This document shows positions 49,133 to 62,959 of a DNA stretch of 64,000 nucleotides, piece after piece (within the stretch, counting starts at the first letter, position 1; every line of letters starts with the position of its first letter). Location of the stretch: NCBI RefSeq assembly GCF_900964775.1, contig NC_041812.1, positions 24,269,660 to 24,333,659 on the forward strand, read 5' to 3'. The notes beneath the pieces are model-generated. The model did not search any database, was not told the DNA's origin, and was given only the letters and a program-made list of their open reading frames with translations. The DNA is from Scleropages formosus. Lineage: Eukaryota > Chordata > Actinopteri > Osteoglossiformes > Osteoglossidae. The translations under genes were made by a program, and so were the position numbers.

Positions 49133-49138
49133 TTTATT
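49133..49138 (-). promoter_or_regulatory. Poly(A) signal of TMED6-type gene 2
   Basis: AATAAA on the minus strand about 420 bases after the stop of copy 2 and about 200 bases upstream of the copy 1 start codon, so the two genes are closely packed. Confidence 0.6.
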
Positions 49139-49560
49139 TTGACTCATTATTTCTATTTTTAACCCCTTCCAGACAGACGTTGCAAATTAGCATCAGCTGG
49201 TAATTATTTTTCCCAACGGCCAGTATTCATTTGGACCCAGAAGAGTTAATATGCCTCTCCATCCGTGTTTAAAAGAGCATTTCTACTGTACCAAGCGCTA
49301 AAGTATGGACAGGATGGGCAGTATTTCACATATAGTGGAGAATTACATTTACAATTACAACTTCTTTCCTCTGTCCTTTTGTTTGTTTTTCATACTGGGA
49401 CATTTTCCAAGCTCTGTTTGTCAGTTCCACCAATTCTTTGCAGGTAGTAGCTGTGAAACATCCCATTCAGAGGCAGTATTTAAAAGGGGAATTTTGGAAA
49501 ACTGACTTCAACCGATGGGAGGCACCCAAGACTGCTCACATACATAACCCTGGAGGTGGT

Positions 49561-51338
<1,778 letters not shown>

Positions 51339-51703
51339 TCACAATCGCATCCCCCTGGACTGAGGAGACATACAGCTGGGAAAATATTAACTCCTCTCAG
51401 CCTTGGCCAGAGACACCGCTGTACATGTTCGCAGCGCAGGGTGTGGGAAATTCACAAGCGGTGTCCTCCCTGCCTGCAGAGCAAGGGGTGGAACAGAAAA
51501 AGGGCAGAGAAGGCTGATCCTGCCTCTATTCCAACACAGAGCAGAGGAAACTGCAGGAAAGTGATCTTACCTTGAAAGAATATCTAAATGTAAAATATAT
51601 GTGGCCATGAATATGGAAAAACCGAATAACACATCCACAGGCTATTATGTGGTTTTAATTTGCCAAAAACGCATGCTCCATAAAAATTTTATACAAGTTT
51701 ATC

Positions 51704-51709
51704 TTTATT
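51704..51709 (-). promoter_or_regulatory. TERF2 poly(A) signal candidate
   Basis: AATAAA on the minus strand about 400 bases after the TERF2 stop. It lies between TERF2 and the start of TMED6 copy 2. Confidence 0.5.
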
Positions 51710-52112
51710 GTTTTTAAAAACTGAGAGCAAAAAGTGTTTTTAACCCTCAGAATAATATCTACATCTTTTTTTTAAATCAGTAAAAAGCAATCCTGTTCAA
51801 AATTTTTTGCAGTTAATTTAAAGAGAAGACGGTTTAATGAAATGGGTACCAAACGTATCAATTTCAAAAAAGCATCATGTTCAGGGTATATATACAAAGC
51901 GTTGACTTGCACAGATTAACACTCAGTGATCACCTGGCAAAGCTGGGTTACACTAAAGAAGACCAAATGAGAACAAACCAAAACTGTCAAACCAAAGACC
52001 TCTTGCACCAGGGTTTGTTTAGATGCTGTCCTGAGCCTCTCTGGAATCCATGTGACAGTCTTTCCTGGAAAGATCTGTACCCTGCATGCCTGAAGGGTGC
52101 TCGCCTTCCTAA

Positions 52113-55100
52113 TCACACCATTTTCAGCTTTTTCATGGTCCTCCACCTGTCCTTCAGGTTAACGGGGGTGCGACCCACAAAGGGGTAGCTGTTCTTGATG
52201 CGTGTCCAGTTGCCTTCGCCAAACTTTGCCACACCCTGCTTCAACCACTCACTCTCCTCCACTGTCCACTTCTGAAACAACAAAAGAGGACACCATCAAT
52301 CCCAAACACACTGTGAGGGTTTCTTCTGGTTATATGCTATCAAACTGATGTTCCTGCTGACCACATGCACAAGTAAAGGGCATGTTACTGGTGCCAACCA
52401 CCACTGAGAATCAAACTTCAGACTGCATATCATCTGATTTATCTTCCGGTAAAACAAACTGCTTTGCAACATTTTATATGAAATTAAAACTAAAACGATC
52501 TATGATATCTTGCTAGCTGATACCACAGATCATCCCTTACCTTCTTCAGGCTTTGCCCTGTACTGCTGTCACTGCTCCCATGTTGTCTGGAGTCTATTTG
52601 AAGTAAATCAGGGTAAAAAAAATGTGAAAGTCATTCATTTCCATCAAAGAAAAATGACCTTTCGGGCAAGAGAACCTCCCTTTGCCAAAGCCCCTTAAAG
52701 CAACATTACCAGTTTTTGCGGGGTAGTTGAATAAGGACTCTTCATCACTCCAGTCGTCCTTCACTTCTTGAACAACTTTGAACATTCTGGGCCTACAGTG
52801 AAAAACAGAGGATGTGCACAGGCCCTGGGTGAAAAGCCATCGCTGGAACTAAAGTCATAAAAGCCATAAGGCTGAGCCACATCTGACTGACCATTTCCTT
52901 GGAGATGGTGAATTTTTTGGGTTATTAGCCTGGTCCAGGCCTTCTGGGGTATTTGAGTCCGAAGTGTCTTCATCACTGTCTGGGAAACGTCTGGGGGGGG
53001 GGGGGAAAGGAATGACCAATAAAAACAAACATAAATACAGACATTCTTACCCTAAAAGATTTAAGCATTTGTGATGGTTTTACTTAAAAAGCAATGCTTT
53101 TGGCAGGACTGTTTTAAAATACTGTATTTGGAACAAATGTTGCTGGTTCATCTCACCGGTATAACGTGTGGTGTGCATGCCGACTCCTGTGACGCCTAAG
53201 GGGCAGGGAGCAGAGCGCCTGAGGGCTCATGGCCTCCTCGCAGCTCTCTGAAGGTTGTTCATCCCCCGTTAATGGCGAATTCCTCCCGCTGTGTAGCTGA
53301 GGTCCTTCTCCCAGCGAGCAATTCTGGGGAGCACTCCTAGTCACAGGTTCTTCCTGGCTGGCCGACGACTCTGGCTCATCCTGCTGGCTGTCCTCTTCCA
53401 TAACAAGCCTGGCAATGGTGTGCAGTCTCTCTTGGCCCATTTCTGCCTGAGCAGCCTCTCGGGGGCTCCCAGAGCCCGCCTGGGAGAGGGCCAACGGGGT
53501 GGAGAGGCTCTGAGACAGGGGCTCTGGAGGCAGCACATCCTGATAGACCTCTTCCTCCAGCTCGGCAAAGGTTGTGCTGAGCCCTTGTTCCTTTGCCAGC
53601 TCCCAGTAGGCCGCCTTCAGCAGACTGTGCTTCAACTGTGCTTGGCCTGACACAGTCCTTCTGCACACAGGTGGAATCAGAGCAAGCAGAGCCAGTTGAA
53701 CACAGTTACGATAACTGTTAGGCCTGGTCCCGAAAAGGGACAAGTTCTAATCTCACGATATGGACTGCCGTTGACAGAAGTCAGTAATGAACAAATCTTC
53801 AAAATGTCAAAACTTTTCAGTTTTAATTCTGTGGATGATGACTGAATGTACTAAAAATGAAGGGAGAACAACACACAGTGGTGTACCTGTGTCCAGCAGG
53901 TTCTTCAGCCTCTGCAGGTTCTGCAGGCTGCAAGAGCTCAGAGTCTCCATCTTCTGGTTCTGGGTTTGTTGTGCTGCTCTCCTCTACAGCTGGCCTCAGA
54001 GAGACGAGCTTCCGTGCCGTCTAGGAAAAGCCCACAACTTACAATGCATCTACCAGTGAAACACTTCCTGTCACACACACACACACACACACAGACACAC
54101 ACACACACACACACACACACCATGGGTTATTTAGAGTCACCAACCAACCTGAACAGCAAGTCTTTGGATTGTGGGAGGAAACGCACACAAACACGGGACA
54201 TACAAACTCTATACAGACTGAGTGGGGATCAAATACACCTGCTCTCACACCACCTAGGTGCCATGACACAGTAATGCTACTCGCCATGCCACTGTACCGC
54301 AGATACCGCAGTTTGGTGTCACTAATGTACAATAGAAACACTTCTTTGAGTTGTGATTTTGGAAGGAAACCACAGTATCCTGGGACACATTTAATTCTTA
54401 CAATGTGCACCGCCACAGGTGAGACAGCGCAGCTCTGAGCCTCAGCGCCATCCTCTCCAGCAGAATACATGCAATTTTATTCAGTGAAAACACCTCAGTT
54501 TTGCCTCAAAGCAAAGAAATAAAAACTTAGAAGATGCTCAGCTGTGTACCTTGAAAAGGAAGGGCTCAGAGCTGGGCAACAGGCTCTCTGAGAAATGCAG
54601 CATCTCTTTCCTGAACTCCTCATAGGTGACCTCCTCCAGGGCTGCATGGGAGGAGCACTTCTGCTGTGCCAGGCTCATCAACACTCGTCTCTGTGGGAAG
54701 CCAAAGGGCACAATGAATGTGGGTCAGAGCCGACAGCCATCTACAGCAAACTGGACCGGCACATTAAACACGGCCAAAAAAAAGTAAATAAATAAAATAA
54801 ATCAAACATTTCTTGTCTTTTTGTGGATGGTCCTTCTCACATGTCTTTGCCGTCTGTAATTCATGGACTCACCTCACCAGACAAGGCCTTCGGAAAATAT
54901 TTGTTTAGCATTTTCTTGGCTTTCTCAAACTCCCCGCTCTTAATGCAAGTTACCACCAGCTGCAATCAAAAAAGGATTTAGAAAGCTGAGAGATACCAGT
55001 GGCCAATCATATGTACCTTTCATCTTTACATTCAAATAAAGGGATGACATCTAACATTTCATTCATATCACATACTCAAATCAAGATGCGAATAACGATT

Positions 55101-57235
55101 TTTGTATAAACTCACTGTTTAATATGCGAATGTCAGGAAATGTCACTGTCATTTGTGGAGAGGTGTTTGATTTGAAGAGGTTCATATACCATAGCTACGC
55201 TACTCATATTTATAATATACAGTTGGTCCCCGATTTATGATGGTTTGACTTAGGATTTTTTTAGACTTTACAATGGTGAGCTGGTGACAGACATTCAGTA
55301 GAAATCGTACTTCCAATGTGGAATTTTGATTTTTTTCCCCTGGCAAACGATATGCGATGCGATACTCTCTCACGATGCTGGGCAGCGATCTGCACCTCCC
55401 AGTCTGTCACTAGAGCTGTGTATTAGGTGTATTAAATGCATTTTCGACCCACACTATTTTCGACCTATGACGGGTTTCACGGAACGCAACCCCATCGTAA
55501 ATCGGGGACCACCTGTATTTGCTAAAAAGAAAAAAACTACATGTGTATTTTGCTTATATAATGAGGGTGTGTGGGAACTTATTGTGCATTAGCCATCCAG
55601 TGTCACAACATTGTTTTCATTATAATTAGCATGGCTGAAATATGTCTTGGTGTGAAACTGTGAAATCAAGAACCGCATGACCAGCTCCTACCGCAGTGCA
55701 ACCAAAGAGCAAAACGTGAAACGTTAGGCTGATGTCTCAAGGCATTTGGTTTAACTTCATAAACATTCACATCACCCAAGTGTTCCATAATTTCGGCTCT
55801 CCGTCTCTACCTCTATGTGTCCATGACAAGCTAAACACCGCATCTCACCATTTCCCGAAGCGACGTATGCACCCTCTCCACGTCCTCCTGTGGAATCTGC
55901 GTTTCCTGGCTGAGGGACTCCAGCACAGTCAGAGCCGACTCCAGAGGTGTCGCGGAGCCCTGCGATTCAAAGGTGCAGTCTGTGGAGCAACAGAAGAGCA
56001 TCACAAACTGTACATGAAAACAAGAACTGTTCATAACAGTGGCGTTTCAATCCCGAACAGTGTTCTTCCAATAACGTAGCACGCGGCTCAGGTCCTTCTG
56101 TAGCGGGACTCATCTGCAGGCCATAAAGCAAAATAAGATTTTCTCACCCAGTGTGTTTCCTTCATTAATACGGGAAAGGAACTGCATCACGCGCAACTTC
56201 CTGCTGAGCTGATCTGTCATTTCCAGGGGACGAGCCATGAGACCTGGGGCAGAGCAGAAGCATCACCATTAACACGTACACTAACGTGGGTTCGATCCCT
56301 GCTCAGCCTCTGTGGAGTTTGCATGTTCTCCCCGCGTCTATGTGGGTTTCCTCCAAGTGCTCTGGTTTCCTCCCACACTCCAAAGACATGCTGTTCAAGT
56401 TCATCCACAGTGTGTGTTCCACTGATGTATGGATGAGTGACCCAGTGTAAGTAGTGTGTCGAACAGTCTAAGTCACCTTGGTCAATAAGGTGTGTGGGCT
56501 CATAACACTACACAGAGTTCACTGGAAGTCGCTTTGGAGAAAAGCATCTGCTAAGTGAATAAACGTAAATGTAAACAGTAGTCTGCAGTCGAACAAGAAA
56601 TCGGAAGAGAGCGGCCTGTTAATCTGTGCTGCCAAGGTAATCCGTCCCTCTCAGATGAAGCCACAAAAAAGTGAGTTTCAGAGAATGTAAATAAAATGTT
56701 TGAGAGAAGTCAAAACCCATCGATGAATTATTAGTAACCACCTGCCAGGTCACTGTGGTCTGGAACGTATACTGGAAATTCAGGGTGTAATAGCACTCAG
56801 TGTAGACCCCGGACGCCAGACAGCAGTCCATCAGGGTAATCTCTCTCTCACACACACACAGCTCTTCTTGACAAGTGCTGCTGGTTCCAGAGTCGTCTCT
56901 CACTCTCTCTCTAGTATATGGAAGACTGAGTACAGTGGCCTCTGCTGAACGAAGCCCTAGGAGCGATGAGGTGTGTGTACCGCGGTCACACCTCCCAGGC
57001 GAAACTCCACAGCACAAATTCGTAAACTTCTTGGCTGCTAACTTGTTAGCTAACGACACTTACTTTGCAGTATGTCCCTAATTTGACAAAAATCCGTGTA
57101 CTGTCCATCCCTGAAAGATTCCAGCGCGCAATAAACATAATAGTCCACGTTCCAGCGGTTCACTATACACTCCAGATGTGAATTACAGCTCTTCTCGTTT
57201 CTGTTCGCATCAAAATCCCTCTCATTTACCGCCAT
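52113..57235 (-). CDS. terf2: Telomeric repeat-binding factor 2 (TRF2), 11 exons, complete
   Basis: Shelterin subunit that binds double-stranded TTAGGG repeats and protects chromosome ends. Exons: 57064-57235, 56148-56243, 55849-55979, 54873-54959, 54550-54690, 53887-54020, 53157-53660, 52892-52990, 52710-52792, 52541-52593, 52113-52271; 552 residues. Domains: TRFH dimerisation domain (about 20-240; [37 protein letters not shown]); a RAP1-binding-like stretch in exon 7 ([29 protein letters not shown]); a TIN2-binding-like motif ([13 protein letters not shown]); and a C-terminal Myb/telobox domain ([30 protein letters not shown]). These motifs and the WTVEESEW start of the Myb domain fit TRF2, not TRF1. 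No Gly/Arg-rich N-terminal domain is visible. An in-frame upstream ATG at 57,304 would add 23 residues including FFFF coded by an A/T homopolymer, so I prefer 57,235. Introns carry V-SINEs and a MITE. Confidence 0.94.
52993..53005. repeat. G13/C13 run forming the polypyrimidine tract of TERF2 exon 8
   Basis: On the TERF2 strand this is 13 C followed directly by AG and the exon. Homopolymer length changes here could affect splicing. Confidence 0.8.
54072..54121. repeat. (CA)n microsatellite in TERF2 intron 5
   Basis: A CA run with one interruption. It abuts the end of the reverse V-SINE that follows. Confidence 0.9.
54122..54297 (-). repeat. V-SINE-type copy, reverse, tail replaced by (CA)n
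   Basis: On the minus strand it has the head GCGGTACAGTGGCATGGCGA, a box B-like block, the middle in diverged form (TGTCCCGTGTTTGTGTGCGT), and CCACAATCCAAAGACTTGCT. The usual L2/CR1-like tail is missing. Confidence 0.75.
55220..55515. mobile_element. Non-autonomous mariner/pogo-like MITE in TERF2 intron 3
   Basis: A 296-bp element with 24-bp terminal inverted repeats: left CAGTTGGTCCCCGATTTATG (plus ATGG) and right, reversed, CAGGTGGTCCCCGATTTACG (plus ATGG), with two mismatches. It is flanked by TA on both sides (55,218-55,219 and 55,516-55,517), the target duplication of Tc1/mariner-type transposases. There is no coding sequence. The TIR sequence is of the type seen in pogo/Tigger-related short elements. 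Confidence 0.9.
56284..56575 (+). repeat. V-SINE-type copy lacking the head, in TERF2 intron 1
   Basis: It begins within the box B region (GTGGGTTCGATCCCTGCTCA), has the conserved middle, and ends in the complete shared tail GCTTTGGAGAAAAGCATCTG then AATAAACGTAAATGTAAA. Confidence 0.85.
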
Positions 57236-57400
57236 GATTACTAACGCAGCGCGCGGGGAAGAAAAAAAAAAAAAACTTCCGCTTTGAACGACGCTGGCGG
57301 CCATTTTGGGAAGGTCAACAATGTCATGTCCTCCAGCGCCGCACTGAAGGGTTCTGCTCTATAGACGTAGAAGAACTGCGCATGCGCTTCACCAACAGGC
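57236..57400 (-). promoter_or_regulatory. TERF2 promoter / 5' UTR with YY1 motif
   Basis: GCGGCCATTTTG at 57,297-57,308 matches the YY1 consensus and contains an in-frame upstream ATG. WDR59 has the same motif around its start codon. YY1 sites just downstream of the transcription start are common in housekeeping promoters. Confidence 0.55.
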
Positions 57401-60400
57401 AGCGTAGTGCAGTCTGTTGTTCTGCAACGCGTGTTTATGAAACGCTGTTATGCCTGCGCCGCACTGTAACAGGTGAACGCGACACGCGCTCATAAGCGCT
57501 TCGTGCTGCAGCCGAATCCGTTTGATCACGTGCTTTGCTCTGCCGACGTGCGTTGACTGCGCGGTTCTGCCTGATGATGTGATTTTTTTTTTTTCTTTTA
57601 CTGAATACAGCGTCTCAACTTCAGACTCAAGTATGGGTAACAAGCATGCGATAAACTTCCTTGTGCTGAACGGAAAAGGAAAGTTCAGGAAAAGCTTGGA
57701 AGAAGCGTCTTGAAGGAAACAAGACAACGTCACATGAGAGCAACAGAAAAAAAATTCAGTTTTAAGAATGAGCCACAGCCATCCAGCTGTCACCACATTT
57801 CGTGCAAAGTCTGACTTCTCAGGATTATCAGAATGATGATGATCATCATCTCCTCACTCTCACCTTATCCATGGCTCCGTAGGCTCCACACTGCACTACC
57901 CCCGCTTCCACCAAGCACTTTGTCTTTTTTCAGGTTAAGGTTCTATACTTACCATAGGATTACTTGGAAATGTACAATGTCTTCCTTAATGGTTTATTAG
58001 GTGTCTCATTGTTTTAGTGTCCAGCTTATGAAATTGTGATAGCATGAGACGGAACACTCAGAATCTATGTTTCCCTTAAATACTGTTATTTCTGTTACAC
58101 GATGTCAGGTATGGAGTGGGATGTCTGAAGAATGGCTTTTAGCCAAAAGTGAAGAGGCCTGGCATGTTCTTGAGTAGAACACGGCAGCGTTACACCTTCC
58201 TATTACTCACGTTGCCATTAAAAGTAGAAGAGACACAAACTGAAAACACAAATTAAGAAAGGTGCAAGTAGTTATGTTTTTATGTGACACAGTGGATTGG
58301 TAAAAATGTTGAGATTGGGAATATAAAACCAACCACTGTCAACAACCGCTTGTCCCGAGTGGGGTCGTGGCGAGCCGAAGCCTATCCCGAAAACCCAGGG
58401 TACAAGGCTGAAGGGGGAGGAGAAACACCCTGGATGGGACGCCAATCCATTGCAAGGCAGCCCAAGAAGAACGACAACCCTGGACCTGCCCTACAGTGGG
58501 GCAATAATAAAGTGCACAAAAAAGGTGTTGGTGGTTCTTTTCTTTTTTCCTAGTTCTTACCTGAATCAGTGTTTTAGGGAAACACCAACTCTTTACGTCT
58601 TGCAAGTAGCGATGTTACTACCTTTCCTCAAAGTGTTATTTTCCACCCATTGTTCAGAACCGCTCACGCAGGTAAGTTTTCGGTGACATGGAACTGGGCC
58701 GGTTGGGTCGAGGCCCCGAGGTGCTGCTGTCTTTGAGTCACGGGGGGAGGATAGGAGGATAGGAAGGCTACACCAGCACCGCAGAGACGGGGCTCGGGCA
58801 GTCGAACCATCGCGAGGTTCCTTTCATCCTTCCCATCGAACACAGAGACGTGAAACAACGAAAATACTGCAAAGACCAAAAAAAAAAAAAAACATTTCAA
58901 AAAAGCTGATTTTTATTTTTCAGAGTATTCCACATTCAGGTGTCAAAGGAGGGCGAGTGCCCTGAGGAAAGATACTGCTGACTGATTGATGGGGGTTACC
59001 CTGGAGCAGTACGATAAAGGACAGGCACATTGAATGCTATACTAGAGCTGTACTAAGCCTTAACGGAAAGAAGTATACGATGACTCTTGTTCCCATACCG
59101 ATCGTAGCATTTACAGACCATTTATTATATACATTCTTTAAAAAAAATCTTCAGCTAAACCACATTTTAGGTAACACTTAAAGAACCCAGATTCCAGCTC
59201 TGATGAAAGAGCTTGATATGGCATATATTTGACATTCTGTCGCTATGCGGGATTGGCCATCATAACCGCTGTACGAATCCTGCCGTTTCCCCCATCCGCG
59301 AAGCACGTGGTTTGGCTCAGATGTGCGTCCTCCTTCCGCGGACAGGAGGCCACGCAGAACTGCATCTGAAGAGCCGCCTTCCAAAGGACCGGCATCTGTT
59401 CCCAGTAACGCACTTTTCAATGACACGGCAAGCACAGCAACGAGTAGCTTACACTGTTCTGGTCAGAAAACTTAGTTACTGCTTATATCATGATTGTTAA
59501 AACAGACGTTTCCCTGCGTGTTTAGATGTCACTGATAATACATTCCAGATCATGGCATACATTCTCATTCCAACAATTCAGTTAAACTACCTCCAAGGAA
59601 TCTATATTGCGTAATATCTATAAAGTTTTTCATTACTCGAGTGATAGAAGCCATAAAAACCCAGAAGACATGGGAATTTGTTCAGAGGCAAAGATACAAA
59701 ATAAAAACAGCTGCTTCGCACCCAAACTGGTGCAAGAAGCAGTTAAATGACCGAAAGACAGGTTTGGCCTTGGTAAGTAAATAGTTCCCTAAAATTCATA
59801 TACATACGGCAGGGACGCATTAGTACTTTTACATTTGGCTCTTTCGCCAAAACCAGAAGCAGGACTGATGCCACCGATTGCTCCACACTTCAGCGGCTTC
59901 AGCTAGCAGAGCTCCGAGCCACGACTCCACTTGTGCACCATCCTGTCATCTGCCGAGCGCCAACTGCCAACGAACCTATTTATTCGCCCATCCCGTATAT
60001 TTCAGGATGCCTCGTAGCGACCTCGCTCGACCCAACCGCGGATGCGGATTGTGGGACAGAAACAGCTCCTGACGCAACGCGGTGTCCGCGGTGCGCGTTA
60101 AGGCCGCGTGACAGGTGCTGCTCCGTCTGCGATCTTGGACGGTGAGGTTACAAAGACCAGGCGTGAGACCGGGGAAGCTATGCAGACGTGCAGCATCTCT
60201 TCGGGGAAACTCCTGCATGGAGCCGCGCCTCTCGGCGCTACGTCTGTGACCCGAGGCTTTTGGCCTTGTTTCCAAAACTCTTCTGCAGCATTTCTCTACT
60301 TAAAGGCTCCCGGAAGAAGATTTTCAGAAGCACCTCCCGAAGGCTGCCAAATGCAGCGCTGTGCGCTCAAGTGGTCCCGTTAACAGCGGCGGGGAAGCCC

Positions 60401-61382
60401 AGTTTTGCCGGCAGCAGCCAAGCAGCCTTACCACCTAACGGCGAGGTGCTGTTAGCTGCCAACTGCTATTCACGCTCTTCTTCGCCTAAACACGAAACGC
60501 AAGACAGAGCTTTAACACACCAGCGGAAGGCTTTTCTCTGAATTATGTGAGGATCTAAACGCTACTCTCCTGCATTAACTTGAAGAAAAAGGAAATACGG
60601 TGTAACAAAAACAGGACGGCGTTAACAAAGAGAGCGCGTCGTCCACCGCAGCGACTGTCCCAGGACATAAGTATAGTGGTTAATCTCCTAAAAGGTGGGC
60701 CGAGCAGCAGTCGCACGCTGCCGTGTAACCTTTGGGACAGCGGTGACAGCATTTCAGCCTCAGCGCTTAACTCAGCAGATACTCGCTTTTGCTCCAGATC
60801 GCAGTGTAATTTCACATCCCGCGAGAAAGCCGCTGCAGCGTCGTAGTACTGCGTTGATTACAATCCATTTGTGCCGAAAGTGGTTTAAATGCCCAACTGC
60901 GCAGCCAACGAGGCTGCGACAGAAGTGCGCGGAACCCGATCATCACCAGGATGAGGGCCGGCCGACGTAATACAAGGTAAAAGTCAAATGAGCCAGCCTC
61001 CCGTGAGCCACATTTCATCCCTCTCCCCTGCAAGAATACTGCATCTGTCCCCTTTACATCACATTAATGCCATAAAGGTCCACAGTCTGAGGTTCATACA
61101 GGTGTCGGTGCGTTTTCAGCACTGCACTGTAGCTCTTCCAAAAACTGAACAAAGCGTCCGTGCATATGTTCACGCGCACATCCGCAGGTGTATGACGTAG
61201 AGGGCGTCTGGTACAAGATCCAGCTGCCCGCGTCAAGCAGTCCTAGGTGCAAGTCCCCCTGGCAGCGCCCCCTGCGGTGCGCCCACACAAGGGGAGCCAA
61301 GGTGTCTTGGCGAGACGGTAGGGGAGCGGGTGGAGGGGAGCGAGGCTGGTGAGCCGCAGTCGAGCGGAGGACGGGCCGCCGC
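57400..61382. other. Gap between TERF2 and ZDHHC7
   Basis: No exon is recognised. The right part (about 59,880-61,380) is CpG-rich and probably includes the ZDHHC7 3' UTR. Minus-strand AATAAA hexamers occur at 59,979-59,984 and 59,121-59,126. One SINE-A is present. Confidence 0.5.
58339..58495 (-). repeat. SINE-A copy, reverse
   Basis: A diverged reverse copy: ACAACCGCTTGTCCCGAGTG at its 3' side and CCTACAGTGGGGC at the head side. Confidence 0.75.
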
Positions 61383-62959
61383 TCACACGGAGAACTCGGG
61401 CCCGCCTCGGCGCGAGCGTAAAGCCGGCAAGCGCCGCAGGTCCAGTCCTGCGAAGGGGTTGATCCACAGCAGGGAGGGCTGCCCCCCAAACACGTTCTTC
61501 ATGCCCTCCCAGCGCATGCGCCGCTCCCACCTGGGCTTCTCGTTCTTGAGCCGCTCAATCTCCTGCAGAGAGGAAACACAGAGGGGTCAGCCTGCGTTCC
61601 TCCAATTCCTGTTCCAGTTCCTCCAAAACTGCCAAAGTAGCTGGGTGATGACTACACCTCCAGTAATGGGGAGAAGTGATTTCACCAAGCCTAATCCTGA
61701 GAGGAAATGGCACTTACGATCAGCCCTGCGAGAAATCACTTACAGTGGAGAAACACAGATGAAAACACAAAATACAGATTTTAAACCAACTTGCAAACCT
61801 TCTGTCATCTTGCTTATATGTGGGATTATCACCATTATCGTGCGACATCGTGCCTGGGTGCCAAGGGAGCCAAAGCAGAGGTGTTGGCGGCAGTATGGCA
61901 GAGGGCCAAAGGGCAGGGCTCCTGCTGGCCTCCCAGGGCCTCGCAGGAAATGCCCGTTGTTGGGTGTGCCACATGTAGTGCCAACTGCTCCCACCCTGTC
62001 ATTCTTGTGGAGCAACTTTCCTTTAGACACACTGCTGTATTTAAGTGCAAGAGGAGGCTCTCAGAGCCTTTTCCATTTCCTGTACTTCAGCACACAAACG
62101 GCCCAGTTGAGAGAGGCTGCACTGCCAATACAGATATACAGTTGGCTCTTTTTCACTGCATCAGTTCAGGGTAAAAACCTCGATCAAGGGTCCTACAGCA
62201 GGAGGCGGGGTTTGAACCCAAGGACTTCAGGTTCAACAGAATCACTCTAACTACCACCCTGGAATTTGCCATTTGTGTCCCAGAGACGTACTTCTTCCCG
62301 TGACACTCGCCGCGCTTCTTAGAGACGGAGAAAGAGCCGTTCCGATATCGCCGCGAGATCCCAGCGGTGACTCACCACCATTGCCTAGAGTCCTGCAATG
62401 ACTGAAATTCCATCCGGTGATCAATAAGACTCAACTACTTGAAAGAGCCGTTACGTTTCACCACTCCATGGCAGACCTCGTTAAAGCACGTCTGCGAAAA
62501 GCTCCCGATTTTCGTGCGCGATGACGCACGACCCCGACTGCTTTTCTGACTTCCCAGCGCAGCAACAGGGGTTCGACCGACGAGGCCCCGGCGCTTACCG
62601 AGCCGCGTCGCGGGTGTGCGCGTGTCGAGCAGAGCTCACCGTTTCGTCATTGCAGATGGAGTGGATCTGTGTGCCGAACATGACGGCCGTGAAGGTGAGG
62701 AAGAGCAGCCCCTCCAGGCACAGGAAGACCATGAGCATGACGGCGACGGGCGGTGAGAAGTCGCTGCACTCTGGGGGTTCGGGAGGAAACACGATAACCG
62801 GGGGTTAAGCTCCGCGCTTCAGGGCACAACAGCGGCAAACCCCGTGTAGGAGTGCGGGAGCGATGAGGGACACCCACCGTTCCACTGCACTTTGACACAG
62901 GTGAAGAACTGGAAGCCACTGAGAGTGAGGGCATGGCTGGAGATCAGAGCGATATACAT
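61383..62959 (-). CDS. zdhhc7: ZDHHC7, last three coding exons (5' part outside window)
   Basis: C-terminal part of a Golgi DHHC-type protein S-palmitoyltransferase. Exons: 62,878-62,959; 62,640-62,770; 61,383-61,562. All join in phase. The first encodes [19 protein letters not shown], a membrane span; the second [20 protein letters not shown] and [13 protein letters not shown], the last span and the start of the cytosolic tail; the third begins [12 protein letters not shown] and ends RRGGPEFSV. The endings match human ZDHHC7 rather than ZDHHC3, which ends differently. The catalytic DHHC cysteine domain would be encoded further right, so activity cannot be judged from this window. The intron between the last two exons carries a partial SINE-C. 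Confidence 0.93.
62170..62262 (-). repeat. Partial SINE-C in ZDHHC7 intron
   Basis: On the minus strand a head with TAGTTAGAGTGATTCTGTTG, box B-like GGGTTCAAACCCC, and CCTTGATCGAGG. No tail. Confidence 0.65.

Noticed and set aside
52113-57235. Assignment of the telomere gene as TERF1
   Set aside because: The Myb domain begins [10 protein letters not shown] and the RAP1- and TIN2-binding motifs are present, which fits TRF2; the neighbour TMED6 matches the human TERF2 locus.
57522-57713. Short plus-strand frame ending MGNKHAINFLVLNGKGKFRK...
   Set aside because: No family match, no supporting exon structure, upstream part is a T-rich run.
61330-62250. 306-residue plus-strand open frame, the longest in the window
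   Set aside because: It starts antisense to the ZDHHC7 last exon and runs through intron and a SINE-C piece; no domain and a better explanation exists.
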